This document shows, piece by piece, positions 18,897-27,704 of a stretch of DNA of 64,000 nucleotides. The notes below the pieces were generated by a model. That model had not been told where the DNA came from. It worked only from the letters and a program-made list of their open reading frames with translations, and did not search any database. Position 1 is the first letter of the stretch. The number at the start of each line of letters is the position of its first letter. Source of the stretch: Mariniblastus fucicola (GTDB taxonomy: Bacteria > Planctomycetota > Planctomycetia > Pirellulales > Pirellulaceae); assembly GCF_008087665.1 (NCBI RefSeq), contig NZ_CP042912.1:2666001-2730000 (forward strand), given 5' to 3'. Both the position numbers and the translations under genes were made by a program.

Positions 18897-19035
18897 GGAT
18901 AACGTCCGCGTTAACCGAGCGGACCTAGAAATGTAAATTGGTGAAAATGGAGCCGGATACAATGGGAGCCTGCGACCATCCGGCGACTGGTCAACCCTAA
19001 CGCTGTGAACGCTTCGGTTCAACGCATTGTTATCC
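18897..19035 (-). repeat. attC site, type 1/2 hybrid
   Basis: Left arm type 1, right arm type 2. The right core gives the TAA stop of the interrupted LRR gene. Confidence 0.9.
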
Positions 19036-19320
19036 GCCGTTTTTAGCTTTGAGGGGTTGATTTCGAACGGGCAGATGATTGACAGACGTGTTTGGAAGTA
19101 ACTCGCTTACGTCGGTCTCAATATCCTCTGCGTCGTAAATTTCGAGGTTTTTCAGGTTTGACAATGCCTTGAGTTCGTTGAAATCGTTTTTGGTCAAACC
19201 ACTAGAATCGCAGTGAAGCAATTCAAGCGACGTAAGAAATTTTAGTTTCGAAAGCCCTTTTCCAGTAATACGAGTGTCTGAAATTGCGATAGCCCAAGAC
19301 CGGCGGACTCCGGTTTCATG

Positions 19321-20205
19321 TTAAGCAGCTAAAGCTGCACGATAGTTTCTTTCGAATTCTTCGGGCGTCTGGTATCCCAGAGTTTGATGAATTCTCTTCG
19401 AGTTGTAAAACGCCTCGATGTATTTGAAGACGCTGATGCGAGCCTCTTCAAGGTTTCCGTAGCGACGATGCTTCGTCCATTCGTGCTTCAGCGACCAGAA
19501 GAAGCGCTCCATGACGGCATTGTCGTAACAGCATCCTGTTCGGCTCATCGAGCACTGAATGTTCAGCGTGCGAAGAATTCCCTGAAACGCGTCGCTGGTG
19601 TACTGACAGCCTCGGTCGCTGTGATGAAGCAGCGTTCCGGACTCTGGCCGTCTGGATTCAATCGCTTTCCTCAAGGCTTCGGTAACGATCGGTGTCGTCA
19701 ATCGATCGCTCATCTGCCAACCGACAACTTTGCGGCTGAACAGGTCCAGCACTACTGCGAGGTAAACCCAACCACCGACCGTCGGCAAGTAAGTGATGTC
19801 TGCCACCCACTTGCGATTCGGAGCCTCGGCATCAAACTCCTGGGAGAGAAGATTCTCAGCAGGCTTTTTGTCAGGGTCTGACTTGGTCGTCGTTGGTTTG
19901 AACTGTCGCGAAACACAGCTTTTAAGCCCCATTTCTCGCATGGCTGTCGCTACCGTGTTGCGACAAGCCGTTTCCAGTTGAGCGTCGTTAGCAAGTTCCT
20001 CAGCGATCTTGTAGCTGCCGTAGATCTGCCCTGATTCTTCGTAGACCTGTTTCACAGATTCGCGAATCGCGCGAGAACGAACCGCACGTTTACTCTCGGG
20101 CCGATCAATCGAATCGTAGTAGCCGCTCTTGCTGACACCGAAGATTTCACACATCAGCGTGATGGAATACTGGTCGCGATGTTGTTTGATCCACGCGTAC
20201 TTCAC
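19321..20205 (-). CDS. IS3-family transposase OrfB (copy 1)
   Basis: 294 aa DDE transposase. An HTH_21-like N-terminus (SGYYDSIDRPESKRAVRSRA) precedes an rve integrase core with the catalytic residues in WVADITY, HHSDRGCQYTS and DNAVMERFFWSLKHE, and the IS3 ending RIHQTLGYQTPEEFE. The GTG start overlaps the orfA stop by 4 nt. Synthesis as an OrfAB fusion is likely through the A6G slippery run in orfA, because the -1 frame is open from there. Catalyses copy-out-paste-in transposition. Confidence 0.95.
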   Translation of the reverse strand: MKYAWIKQHRDQYSITLMCEIFGVSKSGYYDSIDRPESKRAVRSRAIRESVKQVYEESGQIYGSYKIAEELANDAQLETACRNTVATAMREMGLKSCVSRQFKPTTTKSDPDKKPAENLLSQEFDAEAPNRKWVADITYLPTVGGWVYLAVVLDLFSRKVVGWQMSDRLTTPIVTEALRKAIESRRPESGTLLHHSDRGCQYTSDAFQGILRTLNIQCSMSRTGCCYDNAVMERFFWSLKHEWTKHRRYGNLEEARISVFKYIEAFYNSKRIHQTLGYQTPEEFERNYRAALAA

Positions 20206-20507
20206 TGCGACTCCTTCGCGAAGTACGCCGTCGCCTTTTTTAGGATTTCACGTTCCAGTTCCGCACGCTTCAGCTGCTTGCGAAGGCGTTTGTTCTCTTC
20301 AAGAACCTGTTGCAGCGATGCCTCGGGACCGCAAGGTTCAGGCTCCGGAGCATACTTTCTATGCCAGTTGCGAAGGCTGTTCTCGTTGACATTGACGGCT
20401 TCAGCGGCGGCTCGAAACGAGTAGCCCTCACTGACGATCAGATTGACCGCATCACGCTTGAACTCTTCTGAAAAAGTCCGGCGTGTGCGTTTTCCATTGC
20501 TTGACAT
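20202..20507 (-). CDS. IS3-family OrfA (copy 1)
   Basis: 101 aa from MSSNGKRTRR, chosen because GGAGG lies 5 nt upstream. HTH_Tnp_1 domain (FSEEFKRDAVNLIVSEGYSF) followed by a leucine-zipper-like helix (LEENKRLRKQLKRAELEREI). Binds the IS ends and provides the N-terminus of the OrfAB fusion. Confidence 0.93.
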   Translation of the reverse strand: MSSNGKRTRRTFSEEFKRDAVNLIVSEGYSFRAAAEAVNVNENSLRNWHRKYAPEPEPCGPEASLQQVLEENKRLRKQLKRAELEREILKKATAYFAKESQ

Positions 20508-21048
20508 TGCTTCCTCCAAAGCGGATTCTCGTATCTTCCGCCGGAGTCCGCCAGTCTTGGGCTATCGCAAATCCACAGGTTTTTCAGTTCTGTTAACTCG
20601 GACAAATGATCTAGCGCTGCATTTGAAAATTCGCCAGAGATCAATAGTTGTTGCAAGCCTTCCATTTTGTCGATTCCCTTAAGGTCATCGTCGAAAAGAA
20701 TGGGGCCATCAATTCGCAAAGCACCAACTCGATCGGGGTACATCAGCAATTTTTCGATGTTCTTTAGTTTGAATAGTGCTTTAGTTGGGACACGTTTTCC
20801 TTCATTGTGGGTATACCAAACAAATACAGATCTACCATTGGGATTACGCGTTCCATTTTCGTTACAGTAAAATGCGTTTCCGCCCAATTCTGCGTATTCC
20901 AAGAGGCATCGGTCGTTGGCAACTTTCGTTTGCGGGTCAAAGCACCCATCTTTGGAGCCTTTTCCGGAGCTTTGGCCACAGGATGTCCCTGTAATCAGGA
21001 GGCTGAGGAGAATTGGAATCCAGATTTTCATCGTTTTCTCCGAAAGGC

Positions 21049-21186
21049 GGATAACGTCCGGTTAACCGAGCGGACCTGAAAATGGAAATTAGTGAACCTG
21101 GAGTCGGATAAAATGGGAGCCTGCGACCATCCGGCGACAAACCAACCACGAAGCTATCTCCGCTTCGGTTCAACGCTTTGTTATCC
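21049..21186 (-). repeat. attC site, type 1
   Basis: One base is missing in the spacer (GTCCGGTTAACC for GTCCGCGTTAACC). Confidence 0.9.
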
Positions 21187-21290
21187 GGCGATCACCCATC
21201 ACTTTGCACGTCCCGCATTTTATCGAATCGGCCAGACGAAGTCGAGCGTTTTTTCGAAAACCGTCGTGCGTTCTCAATGTGAATTCAACG

Positions 21291-21581
21291 TCACTTTGAA
21301 AGTCTTTTGTAATCTGCCAAGAAAAGCAATCCCGTCGTGAATGACGCAAAGATTGAGAAAGCGATTAGGAATGCTACGGAAAGCACCGCTGCCACGATGG
21401 ATGGGCAATTCCAAATTGTCGTCAAATACATTGACACAACCACACCTAGTGGAAGGCTGGCGATCGCACTGGCGACCACGCCTCGTTGATATCCTGTGTC
21501 GAAATCATTCGAGCAAAAGTGAGCGCAGAATGAGAATGCAAATGCAAGGAACGCCGGGATACCAATTCCAATTAGTGTCAT
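21291..21581 (-). CDS. Small multi-TM cassette protein
   Basis: 96 aa with three hydrophobic stretches (residues about 3-20, 33-55, 62-88). Integral membrane; family unknown. The conserved cassette tail (CGAAGTCGAGCG on plus) lies 50 bp beyond the stop. Confidence 0.68.
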   Translation of the reverse strand: MTLIGIGIPAFLAFAFSFCAHFCSNDFDTGYQRGVVASAIASLPLGVVVSMYLTTIWNCPSIVAAVLSVAFLIAFSIFASFTTGLLFLADYKRLSK

Positions 21582-21597
21582 ACGTGTGTATTTAGCT

Positions 21598-21735
21598 GGA
21601 TAACGTCCGCGTTAACCGAGCGGACCAGGAATGTGAACTAGTGAAAATGGAGTCGGATACAATGGGAGCCTGCGACCATCCGGCGACTTGCCAACCGCGA
21701 AGACCTCCCCGCTTCGGTTCAACGCTTTGTTATCC
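21598..21735 (-). repeat. attC site, type 1
   Basis: Standard cores; 138 bp. Confidence 0.92.
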
Positions 21736-21789
21736 AGACAGCGGAGTGAGTTGCGTATTTCCGGGGGATCGTGCTGAACTGATTTGCCA

Positions 21790-22221
21790 TCAGCGTTCTC
21801 GCGGTATTATGGTCGAAAAGTACCCTGTGCGGCCACGCCAATCAGACACCCGAGTTGAGATTGAAACAGGGTAATTGTCGCGGAACTTCGGATAGATTGC
21901 GACAGCAGATTGACCGGGAGCCAGAACCTGCCACGTGGCATTCCGATTTTCATACACCACGCGTTCTTTGGAGTCGTCCGCGTTTCCGTCTGTTATAGAG
22001 AATGTCTGGATTACGCCAGGTTCTCCATGATAGTAAATTGAAGTGTGTCCGTCATTTCGCAGTTCAATGTGACACTGCAACATGCGGGATTCGTGGCGAG
22101 AAGGAATCTCGGATACTGAGACCAAAGTACAACTTGGCGTGAGCGGAGCGAACCACCAGCAAGCCACCGCGGCAGCTACTACCGCAAGGAGCAAAGTTTT
22201 TAATCTAAAACGCAATGGCAA
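21790..22221 (-). CDS. Membrane-anchored cassette protein with beta-rich domain
   Basis: 143 aa if translation starts at TTG 22221; a second TTG lies two codons on. FRLKTLLLAVVAAAVACWWF is an N-terminal anchor. The rest shows strands typical of an Ig-like or DUF-type extracytoplasmic domain (MLQCHIELRNDGHTSIYYHG, VLAPGQSAVAIYPKF). No ATG is available after attC. Confidence 0.7.
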   Translation of the reverse strand: MPLRFRLKTLLLAVVAAAVACWWFAPLTPSCTLVSVSEIPSRHESRMLQCHIELRNDGHTSIYYHGEPGVIQTFSITDGNADDSKERVVYENRNATWQVLAPGQSAVAIYPKFRDNYPVSISTRVSDWRGRTGYFSTIIPRER

Positions 22222-22229
22222 GTCAGTCT

Positions 22230-22371
22230 GGATAACGCCCGCGTTAACCGAGACGCGGGAAAAAGGTAAGTAGTGAGTGGAGCGGATGATACAATGCGAG
22301 GCACGAGCATCATCCGCGGAACAATGTTGGCACAGCGGAAAACGCGGCTTCGGTTCAACGCTTTGTTATCC
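22230..22371 (-). repeat. attC site, type 4
   Basis: Standard cores; 142 bp. Confidence 0.92.
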
Positions 22372-22387
22372 CGCGATTCGCCGGAGG

Positions 22388-22885
22388 TCAGTTTAACGTT
22401 TCAATCGTCAAGCATGCAAGAGTGTAGATCGCAACAAATAGTCCGCATGCATTGAGTAGTGCCCATTGCAAAGTGAAAATTTGTCGAAAGTCAGAAGACA
22501 GCGTTAGCAATAGGCCAAAGATGGAAGCAGCCGATATTGCCATAGCATACATTGAGAAGAACCACGCAATAGATTCAAGGTTGCGTGTGAACTCACTCAT
22601 GTTTTTTGGGTCTGGGCCAAAACTCGGATGGACTACGATCATCACGACAAAAGCACTCAAAATTGAGTTGCTGAGATATGCTAGGAATCTAGCGAAATCC
22701 AACACTGAAAAAGTTGAACTCGAGTGAACGCACGCCAGTTCGAAAATAACAAACACAGCGAAGCTCAGAATTGCGGTTGCGAGGCCCGCGTGTGAATATG
22801 GGAGTTGGGTGATGAACGCAAGCAGACAGCAGTACAGGGCAATTATTGCGAGAATTTTCGTGAGCGAAGATTGGCTTGCGTTCAT
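22388..22885 (-). CDS. Four-TM cassette protein
   Basis: 165 aa; hydrophobic segments at about 9-27, 33-55, 65-85, 108-128 and 140-160. No motif recognised. The start ATG at 22885 is 16 nt from the 205-bp boundary element. Confidence 0.72.
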   Translation of the reverse strand: MNASQSSLTKILAIIALYCCLLAFITQLPYSHAGLATAILSFAVFVIFELACVHSSSTFSVLDFARFLAYLSNSILSAFVVMIVVHPSFGPDPKNMSEFTRNLESIAWFFSMYAMAISAASIFGLLLTLSSDFRQIFTLQWALLNACGLFVAIYTLACLTIETLN

Positions 22886-22901
22886 CGTAAAAACCCAAGC
22901 T

Positions 22902-23106
22902 GGATAACAAGTGTTATACAGAAGTTCTTCTGCATAATCTTTGAAGAAACGTTAACAAACTTCTGCATAACGCGGAAGCACGAACCATTTTGTATCGGTT
23001 TTTTCCGAGCGAGTCAAATTCAGCTCCACGTTATACAGAAGCCTTGGCTCCACGTTATCCAGCCCGATGGATAACGCCGATACTTGCCCAGTTTAAACTG
23101 CCCAAA
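22902..23106. repeat. 205-bp element, copy 1 (atypical attC or attI-like)
   Basis: Begins GGATAACAAGTGTTATACAG and ends TTTAAACTGCCCAAA. Differs from the copy at 52,589-52,793 at about four to five positions. It contains alternating sites of the form CTTCTGYATAAY: two pairs in inverted arrangement (22,914-22,940 and about 22,968-23,041), plus GTTATCC at 23,054-23,060. The GGATAAC end takes the place of an attC core directly before a cassette gene. Confidence 0.8.
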
Positions 23107-23186
23107 CAGCCACAAGTTTCGCCGACGGAAAGAACTTGGCGATATTTGAAACATGGCGCGAGCATGTCGACTGCATGACTCAAGCT
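23107..23186 (-). other. 80-bp cassette content without gene
   Basis: The right part resembles the 5' end of family A cassettes (GCGAGCATGTCGACTGCATG). No open frame of note. Confidence 0.6.
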
Positions 23187-23277
23187 GGATAACGGCAGTG
23201 TTCACCGAGCCCGGACGGTAAACGTTGCTTCAAAATTCGCACGCAAGCCGGGCTTCGCGTGCAACACATTGTTATCT
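23187..23277 (-). repeat. attC site, type 5 (short)
   Basis: 91 bp, right core GTTATCT. Arms GTTCACCGAGCCCGG and CCGGGCTTCGCGTGCAAC. Confidence 0.87.
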
Positions 23278-23288
23278 GGCGAATTGTC

Positions 23289-24161
23289 TTAAGCATCAAG
23301 TGGGTGGATGCCACTGGCACTCGACGTGCTGTTTGTTCTAAACCGACGTGGTGGAATTAGGATCCTAAATCCTTGCAAACGGAGCGCAGCGCAATACAGC
23401 ATTAGCATGGTTGGGCCGGATAGGATTGCAGTTGTTGTGATCGCAATCTCTCTCGGCGTTAATGCTACTGCGTTGGCTACCAAAATGCTGGCGATTGTTG
23501 ACGAGGTGACCAAAAACAATGCAACGGCAATGCAGATGAATGCAGTCCAGTCAAATTTCATTAGAATCAAAATCAATGGATAGAGGATTAGCATTCCGAA
23601 AAGGCTACAGGCGATGGCAGACAAGATAAGGAAGACGGGGCCCGCTAAATGATTGATGGCAACGTTTGCCGCGATAGGTAAAGCCAAAGCAATGCCAAAT
23701 AAGGTGGCCAATTGGGCAAACTCCGAGGCTGGTTTCTCTGACGGTTTAGATGATTCATCAGTGCGCAGCAACGCAATCCCTCGGTAGATTCGCATTAGAT
23801 ACGGGGTGAATGAAAGGCAGATAGTTAAAAGAGGGGCAAGCGATGCCAACTGAAAAAGGTCTGCTCGTCGTGAAGGCCCAGTGCGGGGCAACCTCGAGCC
23901 GATCCAGATCCCGATAAGGATAAGAACGAAAGCCAAGGCACAAGGCACTAGCCAATTCAAAACACGTTGCCTTAAATCAATTTGAAATGTCGCAAAATTT
24001 ATAGCGATGATGGAAAACGTTCCAAGTGTTGATGAAAACCCTAGCAGCCACCAAGCATTCTGGTGCTTCTGGAAACACCCCCAGCAAGTAACACCTACGA
24101 TGCCACATATGAAGAGGCAGGATGCGAGCAAGTGCAAAGCGTAGGCAATGAAGTTCTTCAT
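23289..24161 (-). CDS. Large multi-TM cassette protein
   Basis: 290 aa from the ATG at 24161. About eight hydrophobic segments (for example LLASCLFICGIVGVTCWGC, LVPCALAFVLILIGIWIG, GPVFLILSAIACSLFGMLIL). A hydrophilic loop around LRTDESSKPSEKPASEFAQ splits it in two. No transporter motif recognised. One of the largest cassette products here. Confidence 0.78.
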   Translation of the reverse strand: MKNFIAYALHLLASCLFICGIVGVTCWGCFQKHQNAWWLLGFSSTLGTFSIIAINFATFQIDLRQRVLNWLVPCALAFVLILIGIWIGSRLPRTGPSRRADLFQLASLAPLLTICLSFTPYLMRIYRGIALLRTDESSKPSEKPASEFAQLATLFGIALALPIAANVAINHLAGPVFLILSAIACSLFGMLILYPLILILMKFDWTAFICIAVALFLVTSSTIASILVANAVALTPREIAITTTAILSGPTMLMLYCAALRLQGFRILIPPRRFRTNSTSSASGIHPLDA

Positions 24162-24182
24162 CAGTCTCCAATTGTTCAAGCC

Positions 24183-24323
24183 AGATAACGCCCGCGTTAA
24201 CCGAGACGCGGGGTAAAGGTATGTAGTGAGTGGAGCGGATGATAAAATTGGCGTTAGCCAATCATCCGCGGAACGATGTTCGCACAGCGGAAAACGCGGC
24301 TTCGGTTCAACGCTTTGTTATCC
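24183..24323 (-). repeat. attC site, type 4b
   Basis: Left core AGATAAC. Apical hairpin TTGGC-GTTA-GCCAA. Confidence 0.9.
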
Positions 24324-24363
24324 CGCGGAGTGCGGTCGGCAAACCAGTCGATTCTGCGGGGCC

Positions 24364-24759
24364 CTAATTGTCGAGCCAGATAAGTTTTGCGGCGATCTTC
24401 CCATCGGATGCGAAGGCAAGGGATACATTCAGATCTCCACGCTTCCATTTGCGAAATGTAAACGGTTGTGGTTCGGCAATTGCGAGGCCTTGGGCGCTCG
24501 ACGCATCGTACATGCACGAAGGGTTAACCAGAATGGCATCTTCGTCAACCGTTGAGTCGGGATGAGATCCGATGTGTTTTTCAGTTTCAGGTGCCGATGA
24601 GCCGAGCGGCAGGGTCGCAACTGCATTTGCGAGGCTAGATTCGGCGGCACTGGCGACTCGCGGTGACTCGATTTGCGAGTACTGGATCGCAAAGAACGCG
24701 AGCGTACAGACTGCACAGGCCAGTGTGGCGCACAATGTTCGTTTCAAGTTGAATCGCAT
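24364..24759 (-). CDS. Cassette exported or membrane-anchored protein
   Basis: 131 aa. A hydrophobic N-terminal segment (LCATLACAVCTLAFFAIQY) acts as a signal or anchor. The C-terminus (FTFRKWKRGDLNVSLAFASD, AAKLIWLDN) looks like a small beta domain. GAGG lies 6-9 nt upstream of the ATG, a clearer Shine-Dalgarno than most cassette genes have. Confidence 0.73.
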   Translation of the reverse strand: MRFNLKRTLCATLACAVCTLAFFAIQYSQIESPRVASAAESSLANAVATLPLGSSAPETEKHIGSHPDSTVDEDAILVNPSCMYDASSAQGLAIAEPQPFTFRKWKRGDLNVSLAFASDGKIAAKLIWLDN

Positions 24760-24813
24760 GTAGACCTCTACGAATTGAAAAGTGGAATTAGCTTTGGATA
24801 CGGCCGTTTCTAT

Positions 24814-24842
24814 TTTATCGGGTGATTCTCGGAAATCGCCAA
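24814..24842 (-). promoter_or_regulatory. Possible sigma70-like promoter
   Basis: On the minus strand TTGGCG is followed 17 nt later by GATAAA, about 55 nt before the ATG at 24759. This cassette has an unusually long 150-bp leader, so it may carry its own promoter. Weak match, no other support. Confidence 0.3.
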
Positions 24843-24910
24843 TGTCGAATTTGGCAAAAGCGTCGGTTTGATGTTGTTTGTAACAGTTTTTATCGCCTAT
24901 TGGGTAAGCG

Positions 24911-25000
24911 GGATAACGCCTGCCGTAACCGGGTACGAACGGACGACTTTGGTTTCAATTGCCGCGTGAATGAGTGCTCCGGTTCACGGCTTTGTTATCC
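24911..25000 (-). repeat. attC site, type 7 (singleton, short)
   Basis: 90 bp. Cores GGATAAC and GTTATCC. Arms GCCGTAACCGGG and CTCCGGTTCACGGC differ from all other sites but keep the fold and the unpaired base. Confidence 0.85.
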
Positions 25001-25070
25001 GCAACTCTGAGTGAATCACGAACAATTTCCCAACCAGAACATGCCGCAAGTTCACTCGATCTAGAATGCT

Positions 25071-26390
25071 TCAGACTGCCAAATCCTCCATTTCCAATGG
25101 CTTTGACTCACCCGAGAAAAGAGCCAGACCAAATGTGATTGGACCGATTCGCCCAATGAACATTAACGCAATTACTACAAACTTCGAGAGCGGCGTTAAA
25201 TCCCCGGTGATGCCGCGAGATAGCCCAACCGTTCCCAAGGCAGATGCGGCTTCAAATAGAACGTCTGCCATTGGTTCTGGCTGAAGACAAAGGAGGACGA
25301 GTCCGCCAGCGAAGAAAATAATGACATAAAAAACAACTGAAGAGAAAGCCATCGTCAGTCGGTGAGCGGGGACTTCACAACCCCAAAAAGTGACGTTGGA
25401 TCGCCCCTTCAATGTACTCCACACGGTGGCCAATGCAGCGGATACTGATGTTGACTTAAGTCCGCCACCGGTTCCGGAAGGCGACGCGCCAAGAATCATC
25501 ATCAGCAGCAGCAGGAACACCGGCGCGTGTGCAAATGTTGGAATCGATGTTGAGTTGAAACCGACGGTTGTCAGGGCGGACATGGCTTGAAATCCGGAAG
25601 CCAGCACGCGATCCTCATTCGATAAATTGCGATAACTCGGTTCGAGCAGGAATAGGCCTATCCACCCCACGACGATCATCCATCCGGTCGCATGTAGAAT
25701 GATTCGAGTCGTCAAAGTTACTCGATCTCGTTTGCCGGATAGTGAGCCAAAGAGGTCACTCATGACCAGAAACCCTGTTGCACCAGAAACACTCAGCATC
25801 GCGACAATAGAGAGAACCCAAAAGTTTGTCGAAAACTGTTCAAGGCTATCTGGGAACAAGCTAAATCCTGCAGTGCAGAACGCGCTAACCGAGTGAAATA
25901 TGGCTTGCCAAATCGCGTTTTCTACCCCTGCGGAACGAAATGCAAAAAACAATCCGAGGGCTCCGAGAAATTCAATTGCGAAAGTAAACAGAACCACGTT
26001 CCGGACGAAATGAACAACATTAAAACCTTCGGGCAATACAAATGCCCAGCGAGCAACGTTCTTTCGAGCCGCCGGCAATTCGCGGTTTCTTGCCAATAGA
26101 ATGAACGACCCAAGGGTCATGTATCCGATGCCACCCATCTGGATTAATGCAAGTATCACGATTTGGCCGAAAAAGGAGTAGCTGTTGGATGTTCCAACCG
26201 TCGCCAGCCCAGTCGTGCTGACGGCAGAGGTCGCTGTGAATAGGTGGTCCAACGGGCCGACTTGACCGCTGCCTTGACTCCAAGGAAGGCAAAGAAGAAT
26301 CCAGCCGAGACCAATATAGCCTAGGTATCCGATTAGCAACGCTTTGAGTGGATGAATGTGCTTCAATTTAATTCGTTCCGGGGTGTTCAA
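25071..26390 (-). CDS. TrkH/KtrB-family potassium uptake protein
   Basis: 439 aa, the size usual for KtrB-type K+ channels/transporters. Four pore-loop repeats are visible: SAVSTTGLATV (about residue 55), SAFCTAGFSL (about 169), SALTTVGFNS (about 289) and SALGTVGLSRG (about 386), each with the selectivity-filter Gly between paired membrane helices. It would move K+ (with Na+ or H+) across the inner membrane and normally needs a cytoplasmic TrkA/KtrA RCK subunit, which is not encoded nearby. At 1.3 kb it is the largest intact cassette gene, with cassette boundaries at both ends. Confidence 0.92.
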   Translation of the reverse strand: MNTPERIKLKHIHPLKALLIGYLGYIGLGWILLCLPWSQGSGQVGPLDHLFTATSAVSTTGLATVGTSNSYSFFGQIVILALIQMGGIGYMTLGSFILLARNRELPAARKNVARWAFVLPEGFNVVHFVRNVVLFTFAIEFLGALGLFFAFRSAGVENAIWQAIFHSVSAFCTAGFSLFPDSLEQFSTNFWVLSIVAMLSVSGATGFLVMSDLFGSLSGKRDRVTLTTRIILHATGWMIVVGWIGLFLLEPSYRNLSNEDRVLASGFQAMSALTTVGFNSTSIPTFAHAPVFLLLLMMILGASPSGTGGGLKSTSVSAALATVWSTLKGRSNVTFWGCEVPAHRLTMAFSSVVFYVIIFFAGGLVLLCLQPEPMADVLFEAASALGTVGLSRGITGDLTPLSKFVVIALMFIGRIGPITFGLALFSGESKPLEMEDLAV

Positions 26391-26443
26391 TGCCAGTGAA
26401 GCTTCGATAGCACCGCTGCCAAAAAAGCACGCAAGAATAAGTC

Positions 26444-26585
26444 GGATAACGGCCGCGTTAACCGAGACGCGGCGAAAAGGTATGTAGTGAGTGTAGCGGA
26501 TGATACAATGCGAGGCACGAGCATCATCCGCGGAACGACGTTCGCACAGCGTAAAACGCGGCTTCGGTTCAACGCTTTGTTATCC
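26444..26585 (-). repeat. attC site, type 4
   Basis: Standard cores; 142 bp. Confidence 0.92.
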
Positions 26586-26960
26586 GGCGAATAGCGTCCC
26601 GAGCTCGGTTTCGATCGAGGACGCGTTGCCGGTGAGTTTGCATTATTGCTCGCCATCGAAGGAAATGCAAACACAGCATTTGCACGTCGGCGCGACGATC
26701 ATTGAATCGTTTTGAGCGTTCCGTTTCTCTGACGGTGAAACGGCAAAATGCACGTCGTAGCGCGTTGCCGCATGTCGACGCAACGATCGTTGAACCGGTT
26801 TGAGCTGCCAATCCGTTTTGCCCAAGCCAGACAGAGTACACGTCGGCGCGCGTTGGAGTTTGACGAACTACCAAAACGCTTTCGATCGAGTGCGACTTCG
26901 AACGTGCAAGGTCTACACTCAAGCCACCATCTGCGAAGCCAATTCGATAAAGCTTCCGCA
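26586..26960 (-). repeat. Non-coding cassette, family C
   Basis: 375 bp; relatives at 42,697 and 51,513. Internal repeats of GCACGTCGGCGCG and of ACGATCRTTGAA-CGGTTTGAG occur two to three times. The frames are not conserved across copies. Confidence 0.8.
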
Positions 26961-27100
26961 GGATAACGCCCACGTTAACCGAGGCGTCAAAAAGGTTTGA
27001 AGTTGTGAAAACGGTCGTCGGATACAATGGGAGGTACGACCATCCGACGACTTGACCGACCGTAGCGATTAGGACGCTTCGGTTCAACGCTTTGTTATCC
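26961..27100 (-). repeat. attC site, type 2
   Basis: Standard cores; 140 bp. Confidence 0.92.
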
Positions 27101-27182
27101 TGCGGTTGAGTGATCGACGACGCTGCCTAGGCTTGTAGCATCCGCAAAATGTCGATGGTCGTGCGCGTAATTCCTGTAAATA

Positions 27183-27593
27183 CTATATCCAGATCCAGTT
27201 CAACGCAAACATTATGGCGTTGCATAATACGAACCAAACCGGAATGAAAAGGATTTCCGCGAAGTCTTGGATTGAGAAACTGATCGGTTTCGTGTCTGTG
27301 AGAATGTACGAAAGGAACGAGATGACTGGCACGCCAAAAACAAGAACTGGCAAGCCGACGTATTTTACGGCGGGTTCGACATGCTGGCTTTGTGGATCAG
27401 GATAAATCAGCCATAGAATTAAGGTTGATGCTGCGATCAGTATCGCAAAGGTCGTGATTGCCCTGTCTTTCTCAAACTTCCTGAGAATGAAAGTTTTGCC
27501 GATCATTGCAACCACCAAAATGACAATCAGCAACGCAGCGGAATCACTGGTGTTTCGTTCGGTAGCGGCAATCAGAGTATCGTCTGTCAGCAT
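27183..27593 (-). CDS. Four-TM cassette protein, paralogue of 15,556-15,924
   Basis: 136 aa. Shares EPAVKYVGLPVLVFGVP, FSIQDFAEILFIP and FALNWIWI with the other member; the N-terminus is about 14 residues longer. The two are roughly half identical, so they are separately acquired relatives and not a recent duplication. Confidence 0.8.
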   Translation of the reverse strand: MLTDDTLIAATERNTSDSAALLIVILVVAMIGKTFILRKFEKDRAITTFAILIAASTLILWLIYPDPQSQHVEPAVKYVGLPVLVFGVPVISFLSYILTDTKPISFSIQDFAEILFIPVWFVLCNAIMFALNWIWI

Positions 27594-27605
27594 AGCACCC
27601 GAGCT

Positions 27606-27695
27606 GGATAACGGCAGGGTTCACCGGGCCGCGGAGAACGACTACACATTGAAATCCGCGCGGCCCGCGGCTCCGTGTGCAACCCATTGTTATGT
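27606..27695 (-). repeat. attC site, type 5 (short)
   Basis: 90 bp, right core GTTATGT, the most divergent right core in the array. Confidence 0.84.
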
Positions 27696-27704
27696 CGCGA
27701 TTTA

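Larger units (their letters stand above)
19285..20569 (-). mobile_element. IS3-family element, copy 1 (1,285 bp)
   Basis: Ends are TGCGATAGCCCAAGAC and its inverse, extended imperfectly through GGCGGACTCCGG. The 3-bp target AAT is duplicated at 19282-19284 and 20570-20572. Carries orfA and orfB. The proteins are identical to those of the copy at 47,039-48,323, which is in the opposite orientation. Confidence 0.95.
19030..21031 (-). pseudogene. LRR protein gene interrupted by an IS3-family element
   Basis: The 5' part (21031 to 20573) encodes a signal-bearing protein (MKIWIPILLSLLITGTSCGQ) with an N-terminal domain and LRR units such as LSELTELKNLWICD. The 3' part (19281 to 19030) continues in the same frame with LSNLKNLEIYDAEDIE and ends KAKNGG at the attC stop. 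Removing the IS and one copy of the AAT target duplication restores a frame of about 237 codons. The gene was intact until the recent insertion; both halves are still undamaged. Confidence 0.85.
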
